From an uncultured Eubacteriales bacterium (lineage in GTDB: Bacteria; Bacillota; Clostridia; Oscillospirales; Acutalibacteraceae): a stretch of 16,480 nucleotides of DNA. The DNA lies in the NCBI GenBank assembly GCA_900316925.1, contig ONEU01000126.1:1-16480 (forward strand). The letters run 5' to 3'. This document shows, one piece after another, positions 1 to 7,295 of the stretch (position 1 is the first letter of the stretch; each line of letters begins with the position of its first letter). Made by a program: the position numbers and the translations under genes. The notes under the pieces are model-generated. The model was not told the origin of the DNA. It was given only the letters and a program-made list of their open reading frames with translations, and did not search any database.

Positions 1-123
1 AGTGCGCGGAAGGACTGATGGCTACAGAATAACTTGCGCCGCACGCGCACGGAAACGCGTATCGGGACCGGCAGCTTGCCGGCGGCGCTACAAAAATTAA
101 CATGAAATGTCAAGTTGAGTTGG
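1..123. other. Upstream intergenic stretch, no gene seen
   Basis: I see no coding sequence here. A short perfect hairpin, CCGGCA/TGCCGG, lies at 68-82. It has no T-run after it, so it is not a convincing terminator. The stretch probably separates the operon starting at 178 from a gene outside the window. Confidence 0.4.
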
Positions 124-152
124 TTGAATGGGGGAGGGAGTGCTGGTATAAT
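124..152 (+). promoter_or_regulatory. Sigma-A promoter of the XRE/ABC operon
   Basis: The -35 box TTGAAT (124-129) and the -10 box TATAAT (147-152) are 17 bases apart, with an extended -10 TG at 144-145. Transcription should start near 159. This lies inside an upstream in-frame extension of the next gene and rules out starts before about 160. Confidence 0.8.
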
Positions 153-177
153 AGAGTCATCAAAGGGAGGGAATGTG

Positions 178-624
178 ATGAATGATAGATTGAGACAACT
201 GCGTGTCAAACATAAAATGACACAGGAGATGTTGGCAGAGAAGCTGAACGTGTCAAGACAGACCGTGGCAAAATGGGAAAACAGTGAAAGCGTTCCCGAT
301 GTGATGAAATGCAGCGACCTGGCGGGTGTGTTCGGACTGGAGCTGGAGGATATCGCTGTCCTGTTCCTGTCAAAACAGAAGCAGGAGGATTACCGCCCAA
401 GCGGCAAGTATATTTTCGGCAGATGCGTGCTCAGCGATCACAAAATCAAGATTCCCCAGGAGGCAATGGATATCTTCCGGATCAAAGAGGGGGATGAACT
501 GCTCCTGATGGGAGATGTGAAGCAGGGACTGGCGCTGATGCCTATATCTGCAATAGACGACTTTGTAAAGGAATTTCAGAATGCGCCTGTGTTGGAGGTA
601 GATGACCATGAAAACAGCAATTAA
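178..624 (+). CDS. XRE-family regulator with C-terminal AbrB/SpoVT-like domain
   Basis: A 148-residue DNA-binding protein. Residues about 5-60 are a helix-turn-helix of the HTH_3/XRE type (core MLAEKLNVSRQTVAKWEN). Residues about 75-120 resemble an AbrB/SpoVT/MazE swapped-hairpin domain (start GRCVLSDHKIKIPQ, then an alternating strand ending LALMP). The reading frame is open back to 115, but the promoter at 124-152 and the ribosome site AGGGAGG (164-170), 7 bases before ATG 178, fix this start. The end overlaps the ABC ATPase gene by 17 bases, so the two are translationally coupled. The likely role is local control of the exporter operon; the signal is unknown. Family assignment is solid for the HTH and moderate for the C-terminal domain. 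Confidence 0.88.
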   Translation: MNDRLRQLRVKHKMTQEMLAEKLNVSRQTVAKWENSESVPDVMKCSDLAGVFGLELEDIAVLFLSKQKQEDYRPSGKYIFGRCVLSDHKIKIPQEAMDIFRIKEGDELLLMGDVKQGLALMPISAIDDFVKEFQNAPVLEVDDHENSN

Positions 625-1339
625 GCTAAAGGGACTGACAAAACAATACGGCGCCAAAACAGCCGTCGATCATATTGACCTTGAGATCATGGACGGCGAA
701 CTGTTCGGCCTGCTGGGTGTCAACGGTGCAGGTAAGACAACAACCATCCGGATGCTCACCGGCCTGTCAAAGCCGACAGAAGGAGAAGCGACTATCCTCG
801 GCCATGACCTCGCCAAGGAACTGGATAAGATCAAGAGCCTTATCAATGTGTCTACCCAGGAGACCGCTGTGGCAGGTAACCTGACAGTAAAGGAAAACCT
901 GGAGTTCATCGGGAAAATCTACGGACTCGATAAAGATACGCTTGCAAAGAACCTGCAGGATGTGTTTGATTCGCTGGAGCTGGACGAAGTGATGAACCAG
1001 AGAGCCAAAACGCTGTCAGGAGGCTGGCAGAGACGTCTGAGCATTGCCATGGCACTCATCACCGCACCCAAGATCATCTTCCTGGATGAGCCGACACTTG
1101 GTCTGGATGTGCTGGCAAGACGTGAGCTGTGGACCGTAGTGAAGAAGCTGCATGGCAAGATCACCATTATCCTCACCACACACTATCTGGATGAGGCAGA
1201 AGCTCTGTGCGACAGGATCGCCATCATGGCTAAAGGACATATTCTGGCAGTGGGTACATCAGAGGAACTGAACAAATCTGCCGGTACGGAAAAATTGGAG
1301 GATACCTTTGTGAAGATCGTAGGAGGAGAAGTATCATGA
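608..1339 (+). CDS. ABC-2 type exporter, ATP-binding protein
   Basis: A 243-residue cytoplasmic ATPase that would power the membrane protein encoded next. Walker A is GVNGAGKT (residues about 37-44). The signature LSGGW starts near residue 136 and is followed by QRRLSIAMAL, the usual form in DrrA/CcmA-like exporters. Walker B is IIFLDEPTLGLD (about 156-167), and the switch histidine lies in TTHYLDEAEALCDR. The start is ATG 608, 9 bases after GGAGG (594-598); an in-frame ATG at 602 sits too close (3 bases). The stop overlaps the permease start as ATGA at 1336-1339. All key nucleotide-binding motifs are intact. The substrate cannot be told; peptide or drug export and self-protection are common for this class. 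Confidence 0.93.
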   Translation: MKTAIKLKGLTKQYGAKTAVDHIDLEIMDGELFGLLGVNGAGKTTTIRMLTGLSKPTEGEATILGHDLAKELDKIKSLINVSTQETAVAGNLTVKENLEFIGKIYGLDKDTLAKNLQDVFDSLELDEVMNQRAKTLSGGWQRRLSIAMALITAPKIIFLDEPTLGLDVLARRELWTVVKKLHGKITIILTTHYLDEAEALCDRIAIMAKGHILAVGTSEELNKSAGTEKLEDTFVKIVGGEVS

Positions 1340-2142
1340 GAGCATTGACGTTTACTTCCAGGAATATCAAGGAATTACTGCGTGATCCCATCAGCTATGT
1401 GTTTTGTCTGGGGTTGCCGATCGTCATGCTGATCGTGATGACGATGGTGAATGCCTCTATTCCTGAGCCGGAGATTCCCGAGCAGGCAGCAGCATTTTTT
1501 GACACGTCCTCAATGCAGACCACCAGGGTATTCAATATTGAGATGCTTACCCCTGCTATTGCCGTGTTCGGTCTGACATTCATCATGCTGTTTGGCTGTA
1601 TCCGCGTGTCATCCGACCGTTCGGGTGCATTCCTGACAAGACTGTATGCATCCCCCATGAAGGGCACCGATTTTATCCTGGGCTATACCCTGCCCTTTGG
1701 CTTCATTTCCCTCATCCAGATCGCCATTACCTACATTGCCGGCGGGATCATCTCCTTTATCGTCAAGGGAGAGGGCTTCAACATTCTCTATATGCTGTTG
1801 TCACTGCCGCTGTTCATTCCCTCCATCATCCTGTTTGTGGGTATCGGAATTTTCTTCGGCACCCTGCTCAATGACAAAGCTGCTCCCGGCGTATGCTCTG
1901 CCGTCATTACCGCCGCTGCCATTCTGGGCGGTATCTGGATGGACATTGATCAGATGGGCGGTGCCTGGTCAACCGTTTGCGGATGCCTGCCCTTCTATCA
2001 CAGCGTGAAATATGCCCGCTGTGCCCTTGCGGGAGATTTCAACGGAATGTGGCTGCCCCTGCTGATTACCTCCGCCTTTGCGCTGGTGATATTCGTGTGT
2101 GCAGTGGTGCTGTTCTCCCACAAAACAAAGTCTGACCGCTGA
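1336..2142 (+). CDS. ABC-2 type transporter permease
   Basis: A 268-residue integral membrane protein with about six hydrophobic segments: near residues 20-40, 70-92, 115-140, 150-178, 182-200 and 235-260. The cytoplasmic stretch VSSDRSGAFLTRLYASPM after the second segment is typical of ABC-2 permeases. It pairs with the ATPase encoded upstream through a 4-base ATGA overlap, so one permease and one ATPase probably assemble as a dimer of each. Its stop is followed by a strong terminator, which makes this the last gene of a three-gene operon. Substrate unknown. Confidence 0.9.
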   Translation: MRALTFTSRNIKELLRDPISYVFCLGLPIVMLIVMTMVNASIPEPEIPEQAAAFFDTSSMQTTRVFNIEMLTPAIAVFGLTFIMLFGCIRVSSDRSGAFLTRLYASPMKGTDFILGYTLPFGFISLIQIAITYIAGGIISFIVKGEGFNILYMLLSLPLFIPSIILFVGIGIFFGTLLNDKAAPGVCSAVITAAAILGGIWMDIDQMGGAWSTVCGCLPFYHSVKYARCALAGDFNGMWLPLLITSAFALVIFVCAVVLFSHKTKSDR

Positions 2143-2165
2143 TTCCACCCCTTCTATATCATAAA

Positions 2166-2226
2166 CAACCGCCGCCGCAGGATTTTTGTATAATTCTGCG
2201 GCGGCGGTTGTATTTTGCTGTTTTTT
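2166..2226 (+). terminator. Rho-independent terminator after the ABC operon
   Basis: A perfect 15-base-pair stem, 2166-2180 with 2196-2210 (core CCGCCGCCGCAG), encloses a 15-base loop. It is followed by TATTTTGCTGTTTTTT. The last bases of the 3' arm also provide the -35 box of the next promoter. Confidence 0.9.
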
Positions 2227-2236
2227 GTGCTATAAT
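2208..2236 (+). promoter_or_regulatory. Promoter of the lipoprotein pair
   Basis: TTGTAT (2208-2213), a 17-base spacer, then TATAAT (2231-2236), with an extended -10 TGC just before. The -35 box overlaps the end of the preceding terminator stem. Transcription should start near 2243. Confidence 0.8.
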
Positions 2237-2299
2237 CAGAGTGGATAATTGGATGAGTGTACAGTTTTTTAAAACCATGAAAATAAGGGAGAGATCAAC

Positions 2300-3307
2300 A
2301 TGAAACGTAAACGCTTTTCTACCGTTTTTCTGGCGGTTATTCTGACCGCAGCAATGAGTATCCCGCTGCTGACAGGCTGTGCAGGCGGGGGGAGTGACGT
2401 GCCGGATAACTTTGTTGCCGAAACCAGCGGTGAATACGGTACGCTCCAGTGGGAGTATTATAAGGACCCGGAAGGTAATTTTGCCGTTGAGATCCCGGTA
2501 GGCTGGAAGGTAAATATGAAGAAAGTGAACAATTTGCTGGGGCAAGAGCCTTCAAGGCTTGTTGAAATCAAAAATCCCGATGAAACAATGGGAGTATGGG
2601 GAATTGACTATATGTATTTCTATGCCTCTCAATTAAGCTCTCTGACAGTAGAGGCTGTATTTAAGGAGCAGATTTTCTCGCCATCTCAGAACTCTTCGGT
2701 TACTTCCTACGAGCTTACCGGAGAAAAAATAATTACAGATTCTATGAATGCTTTCAAGAATAGTGAAAAGAGTGAGCACATCAAGGATATCGGAAGATAT
2801 CGTGAACACTTCGTGCAAAAAGGAATGGAAGGAGAAGGCGAGGTAGAATGTGCACTGGTCAGCCATGATTCTGCCAGCTTTATTGTTTCAGCGCTGCTGG
2901 TCAAAACGGCTTATGCCACTCCAATGGGAGTATTTGATAAATGGCAGCCTGTTCTTGACAGAATCCGTGAATCGCTTAATTTTACCTATAATAACCAGGG
3001 ACAAGGCGGAACTGCCAACAACGGCGGCACCGGAACGGTCATCCCTGACAATGGCACCGTATATAATCCCGGCACCTTTGATTTGTCGGATTCCATCACC
3101 TCACGCAATAACGTGAATGATATCAATGTGCAAAAATTTGATGATTACATTCTCGGCAGAGACCGTGTGCAGGATAACAGCACGGGTGATATTTATTACG
3201 CCGATCAGAGCTGGTACGATCAATACAGTGATTGGGGAGGAGAGCGGTATTCTCAGATCAGCGGTGACCAATACCTTTCAGATGTGAGCGGAGAAGTCGG
3301 CTGGTAA
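2300..3307 (+). CDS. Secreted lipoprotein of unknown function (paralogue 1)
   Basis: A 335-residue predicted lipoprotein. The N-terminus has basic residues, a hydrophobic stretch and a lipobox LLTGC with Cys27 as the lipidation site, followed by Gly-rich sequence. The mature part (about residues 35-225) begins with Trp/Tyr-rich GTLQWEYY and includes FAVEIPVGWKV. A Gly/Asn-rich linker (about 228-258) leads to a C-terminal module (about 265-335) rich in Asp, Tyr and Trp. The ribosome site AGGGAG lies 8 bases before ATG. The next gene, 39 bases downstream, encodes a distant paralogue of the same plan. The middle of the gene is visibly more AT-rich than its ends. I do not recognise a named family; the protein would sit on the outer face of the membrane. 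Confidence 0.85.
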   Translation: MKRKRFSTVFLAVILTAAMSIPLLTGCAGGGSDVPDNFVAETSGEYGTLQWEYYKDPEGNFAVEIPVGWKVNMKKVNNLLGQEPSRLVEIKNPDETMGVWGIDYMYFYASQLSSLTVEAVFKEQIFSPSQNSSVTSYELTGEKIITDSMNAFKNSEKSEHIKDIGRYREHFVQKGMEGEGEVECALVSHDSASFIVSALLVKTAYATPMGVFDKWQPVLDRIRESLNFTYNNQGQGGTANNGGTGTVIPDNGTVYNPGTFDLSDSITSRNNVNDINVQKFDDYILGRDRVQDNSTGDIYYADQSWYDQYSDWGGERYSQISGDQYLSDVSGEVGW

Positions 3308-3346
3308 GAGGCACTATAACGATATGATTACAAGGGAGTACGTATC

Positions 3347-4381
3347 ATGAAACAGAAACAAATTATTACGGCTGCGGTGTCGGCACTGCTGGCGGTTGCC
3401 ATGCTTTCAGGCTGTGCAGGCGGAGGCGGCGGCACAGGGGAGCAGGTGAGCAATCCGTTTTCACCTGCCGGCGGGACGAATCCCCCGGGAGTATCCCAGC
3501 AGCCGGTCCCGGCAACGGGAGTTGACGCCCAATTGAAGATCACGCCGGGCGAGTGGAGCAATATCCAATGGACGAATTTCACGCACATGTATGCAACGGC
3601 AGAGATCCCGCAGGGTTGGACAGCGGAAGTAACAGACCTGTACCAGGGCGGACAGACAGGTTCCGGAACGATGATTACCGTCAAGAACCCTGCGGGGGAT
3701 GTAGAGATTTCTTATATGGATTTTGCGACCTACTATGCCGGGATGGTAAAGGAGAACACGGTGGAAGCGTTTTTCCGGGATGCGATTGCGCCCAATGCGC
3801 AGGGGGTAAGTGACTGGAAAGCAACGGGTTCCATCCAGACAGAAGCCCAGAGGATGTTTATGTCATCCCAGTCCAACATAGCGGATGCCCGGGTGGTACA
3901 GGCAGAATACAACTTCAACGGGAAACCGATGGAAGGTGTTTTCTCCGGAGCGATTGACACGACGCTTGCCACTTCCGGTATGTATACGGTGGTGAGCGTG
4001 ATTTCCATGGGCACGCCGAAAGGCACGCTCGCCAACTGGGAGAATGTTCTGGTGCATATTCTTTCGAGCATCCAATGGACAGACGCGTGCAAGCAGCGAT
4101 ATCAGACGTCGGTATTAAGCAGTTCGGGCGGCAGCTCCTCCAACGGTTCCGACACGATCATGGAAGCCTGGAACAACCGCAACAAATCGGAAGAAATTAT
4201 GAGTCAGAAGCGGTCTGATGCGACTCTCGGCTACGAGCGTGTATACGACACCACCACAAACGAGATATATCTTGCCAATTCCGGATTCACCCAGCAATAC
4301 ACCAGCATGGGCGGTCAGCGCTACCAGCCCATCACCGACGAAATGTACACCCAAGGCTACACCGGCTCCATCGGCTTCTAG
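3347..4381 (+). CDS. Secreted lipoprotein of unknown function (paralogue 2)
   Basis: A 344-residue predicted lipoprotein with a lipobox MLSGC (Cys23) and a Gly/Pro-rich region to about residue 65. The mature domain matches paralogue 1 in order: NIQWTNF, AEIPQGW, VKNPAGDVEISYMDF, then NTVEAFFRDAI. A Ser/Gly-rich linker leads to a C-terminal module (about 285-344) aligned with that of paralogue 1: TLGYERVYDTTTNEIYLAN here, ILGRDRVQDNSTGDIYYAD there. GGGAG at 3334-3338 lies 8 bases before ATG 3347. The 39-base gap has no terminator, so the pair is probably one transcript. The function is unknown; the duplicated architecture suggests related extracellular binding or enzymatic roles. Confidence 0.85.
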   Translation: MKQKQIITAAVSALLAVAMLSGCAGGGGGTGEQVSNPFSPAGGTNPPGVSQQPVPATGVDAQLKITPGEWSNIQWTNFTHMYATAEIPQGWTAEVTDLYQGGQTGSGTMITVKNPAGDVEISYMDFATYYAGMVKENTVEAFFRDAIAPNAQGVSDWKATGSIQTEAQRMFMSSQSNIADARVVQAEYNFNGKPMEGVFSGAIDTTLATSGMYTVVSVISMGTPKGTLANWENVLVHILSSIQWTDACKQRYQTSVLSSSGGSSSNGSDTIMEAWNNRNKSEEIMSQKRSDATLGYERVYDTTTNEIYLANSGFTQQYTSMGGQRYQPITDEMYTQGYTGSIGF

Positions 4382-4555
4382 CGCAGAGCCTGCGCACCCG
4401 TGTCCCGCTGCCGTTCGCTGGCGCTCACTCTGTTTATGGAAGGCGAAACGGTTGTGTCGCTAACATCCGGCACGGCACAGCAGGGCTGTGATGGTTCTAC
4501 GTCCGCCGCCACGCCCCTTATGAGGGGCGCTTAACGGCTATTACATTCAAAATTT
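4382..4555. other. Intergenic stretch with no recognisable gene
   Basis: No supported reading frame on either strand. The only structure I see is a perfect 7-base-pair hairpin CGCCCCT/AGGGGCG with loop TATG at 4512-4529. It has no T-run after it. Confidence 0.4.
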
Positions 4556-4598
4556 CAGGCACGGTTACTCTTTCGGGAGTACCCGTGCCTGCTTTATT
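4556..4598 (+). terminator. Probable terminator after the lipoprotein pair
   Basis: CAGGCACGGTTACTC (4556-4570) pairs with GAGTACCCGTGCCTG (4577-4591) with one mismatch and a 6-base loop. It is followed by the modest T-rich stretch CTTTATT. It lies about 175 bases after the second lipoprotein stop. Confidence 0.65.
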
Positions 4599-4602
4599 CT
4601 AA

Positions 4603-4629
4603 TAAAAATCCCCGCACGATGCGGGGATT
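4603..4629 (-). terminator. Terminator of the ilvBN operon
   Basis: On the minus strand, AATCCCCGCA pairs perfectly with TGCGGGGATT (arms 4620-4629 and 4607-4616, three-base loop). It is followed by TTTATTAG. It lies 140 bases beyond the ilvN stop and back to back with the plus-strand terminator, insulating the convergent operons. Confidence 0.8.
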
Positions 4630-4700
4630 AGGGGTTATGGTTGCCGTTAGTAGTGTGCCGGCGTGTGAAAATGCGGATTGCACCTCTTCCACACCGCCGC

Positions 4701-4740
4701 TTTCGGGGGAATCGGGGGGACTTTCTTGTGAAAGTCCCCC
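4701..4740. repeat. GC-rich palindromic element (copy A)
   Basis: A perfect 11-base-pair stem, GGGGGACTTTC (4715-4725) with GAAAGTCCCCC (4730-4740), encloses the loop TTGT. A second G5 run lies outside it at 4705-4709. On the minus strand this reads hairpin, C5, five bases, C5, echoing the elements near 7350 and 16450. It has no T-run, so it is not a standard terminator. It lies in the ilvN 3' untranslated region. Confidence 0.6.
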
Positions 4741-4769
4741 TGACTTGCTCTCTAAAGAAGGAGAAATGT

Positions 4770-5267
4770 TTATACGTTGGCAAGGCAGGCGTCGCCGGTT
4801 TCGAGGGCGGCAATGCCGGTGCGTGCCATTTCCAGGATGCCGTAGGCGGAAAGCTCCTCCACCAATCTGTCAATCTGACTGGGTGTGCCGGATGCACGGA
4901 AGGTCAGGGAGTGCTCGCCCAGGTTGACAAGAGAGGCGTGATAGGAGGATGTGACGGCAATGATTTCGTTTTTGCGGTTGCTGTCGGCGTTAACCTTGAC
5001 CAGAATGAGCTCCATGGCGACAGAGGTATCCTCGGGGAGAGCCTCGGCCTTTTTCACGTCAACGATTTTGAGCATCTGGTTGATGAACTGCTCCACATCG
5101 TCGTCATCACCCTTCATGCGGATGGTCATACGGGAGTAGCCCTCAATGCCGGCAGGGCTGACAGTCAGACTGTCAATATTGAAGCCGCGGCGGGTAAAAA
5201 GACTGGTCACCCGCAGCAGAACGCCCGGATAGTCACGGACCAACAGGCTGATAATTTGTTTGTTCAT
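4770..5267 (-). CDS. ilvN: Acetolactate synthase, small regulatory subunit
   Basis: A 165-residue regulatory subunit of acetohydroxyacid synthase. It stimulates the catalytic subunit and, in this family, carries valine feedback inhibition. An ACT domain fills about residues 3-75 (ISLLVRDYPGVLLRVTSLF then RRGFNIDSLTV). The C-terminal small-subunit domain runs from about residue 83 (AMELILVKVNAD) through EIIAVTSSYHASLV to the end. The length is normal for the family. The start chosen is ATG 5267, 8 bases after the GGAG in ATGGAGTGAG; a GTG at 5276 overlaps the ilvB stop but has no ribosome site. The gap to ilvB is 5 bases, so the two are co-transcribed under the T-box leader upstream of ilvB. 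Confidence 0.95.
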   Translation of the reverse strand: MNKQIISLLVRDYPGVLLRVTSLFTRRGFNIDSLTVSPAGIEGYSRMTIRMKGDDDDVEQFINQMLKIVDVKKAEALPEDTSVAMELILVKVNADSNRKNEIIAVTSSYHASLVNLGEHSLTFRASGTPSQIDRLVEELSAYGILEMARTGIAALETGDACLANV

Positions 5268-5272
5268 GTATC

Positions 5273-6946
5273 TCACTCCATTTCTGTGATCATATCGTCA
5301 ACGGTTTTTCCGGGAGGGATCATGGGCAGCACGTTCTCGTCGGGAGAGATACGGCAGTCCACGACAACAGGCTCGTTGCTTTCAAAAGCGTCCTTGAGGA
5401 CAGCAGCGGCTTCACCGTCATTGTGGATCCGCACGCCCTTGACGCCAAAGGCTTCAGCCAGAGCGACGAAATCGGTTTTTCTGTGGGGATCGGTCTGAGA
5501 GAAACGGTTGCCGTAGAAGAGCTTCTGCCACTGTCTGACCATACCCAGGACGGTGTTGTTCAGCACGACGATCATAACCGGCAGGTTATAGGAGCGGACG
5601 GTAGCCAGTTCGTTGAGATTCATGTGGAAGCTGCCGTCACCGGTAAAGAGCACCACGCGTTTTTCGGGATGAGCGACTGCGGAACCGATGGCGGCGCCCA
5701 TACCATAGCCCATTGTCCCCAGACCGCCGGAGGTACACCAGCAGCGAGGTTTTTCAAAGCTGTATTTCTGTGAGACCCACATCTGATGCTGTCCCACGTC
5801 GGTAACGATGATATCGTCATCGGAGGTGAGCTTCCTCACTTCTTCGATGATATGGTAGGGGTGAGCGTATTCCTCGGAGGCGGGAGTCTCGCAGACCTTT
5901 GATTTCTTTGCCCATTCACTCACCTGAGCGGTCCAGTCGTCATGCCTTGCGGGAGCGATTGCCTCCGTGAGTCCTGCGAGGGTATCCTTGAGGTCGCCGA
6001 CCAGGCTATGATTGATCTTGACATTTTTGTTGATCTCGGCCTTGTCGATATCGAGCTGGATAATAACGGCATCCTTGCCGAATTTTTTTCTGTCGCCGGC
6101 CACACGGTCAGAGAATCTTGCGCCGACGGTAACGATGACATCACAGTTATCGGTAGCCTTACCGGTTTCATAGCCGCCGTGCATACCGATCGTGCCGATA
6201 AACAGGCGGTGGGAGCAGGGAAATCCGCCCAGACCCATGATAGAGGTAGCCACCGGGCAGTCTGCCTTTTCGGCGAAGGCAAGCAGTTCCTTTTCGGCAT
6301 CAGCGCTGACCACACCGCCGCCCATGTAGATGAGGGGACGTTTCGCAGCGTTGATGGCCTGAGCGGCGGCCTCGAAATCCGCCTTACCGGAAACCAGGGG
6401 ATTCGTGATGACCCGGGGTTTTTCGGGGGTGTATTCACACTTAGCGCCGGTGACATCCTTGGGGATATCAATCAGGACGGGGCCTTTTCTGCCGGACATC
6501 GCAATACGGAAGGCCTTACGGATGACGTTTGCCAGATCGTTGACATCCTTGACGATGAAGTTATGTTTGGTAACGGGCATGGTGATACCGGTGATATCCA
6601 CCTCCTGGAAGCTGTCACGAGCGAGAAGGTCGTTAGAGACGTTGCCGGTGATAGCGACCATAGGGATAGAGTCCATATAAGCGGTAGCGATACCGGTCAC
6701 GAGGTTAGTAGCGCCGGGGCCGGAAGTGGCAATCACGACGCCGCATTTCCCGGTAGTACGGGCATAGCCGTCGGCGGCATGAGAAGCGCCCTGTTCGTGA
6801 GCGGAGAGAATGTGGGTGATCCTGTCGCTGTATTTGTAGAGAGCGTCGTAGATGTTGAGAACGGCACCGCCCGGATAGCCGAAAACGGTATCGACACCCT
6901 GCTCCAACAGACATTCAGCAATGATCTCTGATCCTGTAAGCTGCAT
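5273..6946 (-). CDS. ilvB: Acetolactate synthase, large catalytic subunit
   Basis: A 557-residue thiamine-diphosphate enzyme joining two pyruvates to acetolactate, or pyruvate and 2-oxobutyrate to acetohydroxybutyrate. This is the first common step to valine, leucine and isoleucine. The N-terminal domain shows GVDTVFGYPGGAVLNIYDAL and the catalytic glutamate Glu51 in SAHEQGASHAADGYAR. The central domain (about 190-325) binds FAD in this family. The ThDP/metal motif starts at GDGS (436-439) and ends at NN (463-464). The true start is ATG 6946, 7 bases after GGAGG (6954-6958). The open frame continues 20 codons upstream, but that part lies in the leader. ilvN follows 5 bases downstream. Motifs and length indicate an intact enzyme. 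Confidence 0.97.
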   Translation of the reverse strand: MQLTGSEIIAECLLEQGVDTVFGYPGGAVLNIYDALYKYSDRITHILSAHEQGASHAADGYARTTGKCGVVIATSGPGATNLVTGIATAYMDSIPMVAITGNVSNDLLARDSFQEVDITGITMPVTKHNFIVKDVNDLANVIRKAFRIAMSGRKGPVLIDIPKDVTGAKCEYTPEKPRVITNPLVSGKADFEAAAQAINAAKRPLIYMGGGVVSADAEKELLAFAEKADCPVATSIMGLGGFPCSHRLFIGTIGMHGGYETGKATDNCDVIVTVGARFSDRVAGDRKKFGKDAVIIQLDIDKAEINKNVKINHSLVGDLKDTLAGLTEAIAPARHDDWTAQVSEWAKKSKVCETPASEEYAHPYHIIEEVRKLTSDDDIIVTDVGQHQMWVSQKYSFEKPRCWCTSGGLGTMGYGMGAAIGSAVAHPEKRVVLFTGDGSFHMNLNELATVRSYNLPVMIVVLNNTVLGMVRQWQKLFYGNRFSQTDPHRKTDFVALAEAFGVKGVRIHNDGEAAAVLKDAFESNEPVVVDCRISPDENVLPMIPPGKTVDDMITEME

Positions 6947-6981
6947 AAAGATACCTCCAAAAAATGTAGAAATTGAAAAAC

Positions 6982-7016
6982 AAAAAAACCTCATCTCTTC
7001 ACACAAAGAGACGAAG
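6982..7016 (-). terminator. Regulated terminator of the T-box leader
   Basis: On the minus strand CTTCGTCTCTT (7006-7016) pairs with AAGAGATGAGG (6989-6999), with two G-U pairs and a 6-base loop. Seven T follow at once (6982-6988). It ends 23 bases before the ilvB ribosome site, so termination would block ilvBN completely. Confidence 0.9.
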
Positions 7017-7260
7017 CTGAAACGCAGAACCTCGCTGTACCACTCTTGTCATGGTCAAACCCCGTATCAGAGCCGTCATCGGCCCGAATACTGCCGTGAT
7101 AACGTGCGGCACACGTTTTCGCTTACTGACCTGCGAGCAGGGTTCTGCGAAAAGGCTTCCGGACGACTTCACAAGTCCCTGACAGCGTTTTGCACCGGCC
7201 AACGCTTCTCTTGGCACAGGGATACCTGCTACTCCTTCCGTTCATAGCCTTTAGGAATAT
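6982..7260 (-). ncRNA. T-box leader controlling ilvBN
   Basis: Read on the minus strand from about 7260, this leader has the T-box riboswitch parts in order. Stem I is closed by AAAGGCT (7246-7252) with AGCCTTT (7151-7157). Its specifier loop has the S-turn pair AGUA (7230-7233) and GAA (7168-7170), and its distal hairpin is AGCGTT/AACGCT. Stem II is TTTCGC/GCGAAA with internal CCTGC/GCAGG. The T-box AGAGTGGTACAGCGAG lies at 7031-7046 (family consensus about AGGGTGGNACCGCG). A terminator follows at 6982-7016. Uncharged tRNA would stabilise the antiterminator and permit ilvB transcription. The triplet after GAA is GUC (7165-7167), a valine codon, which fits the pathway; the exact specifier register is inferred. 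Confidence 0.93.
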
Positions 7261-7266
7261 ATATAA

Positions 7267-7295
7267 ATAATACAATTTTTTGTCGAACCTGTCAA
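7267..7295 (-). promoter_or_regulatory. Promoter of the ilvBN T-box operon
   Basis: Minus strand TTGACA (7290-7295), 17 bases, TATTAT (7267-7272). A full-consensus -35 with a good -10 predicts a strong promoter starting near 7260, just ahead of Stem I. Control therefore probably rests mainly on the T-box. Confidence 0.9.

Noticed and set aside
115..177. Upstream extension of the XRE gene to a TTG at 115
   Set aside because: The promoter at 124-152 lies inside it, and the ribosome site at 164-170 clearly serves ATG 178.
4512..4529. Hairpin CGCCCCT/AGGGGCG as a terminator
   Set aside because: No T-run follows on the plus strand, and no minus-strand gene ends next to it.
4641..5498. Plus-strand open frame opposite ilvN, with a GAAGGAG site near 4757
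   Set aside because: The purine-rich site is by chance near an ATG in another frame. The frame itself is antisense to ilvN and the end of ilvB and has no recognisable protein features.
5942..6931. Long plus-strand open frame opposite ilvB
   Set aside because: It lies wholly antisense to a well-conserved ilvB with intact motifs and has no ribosome site or promoter.
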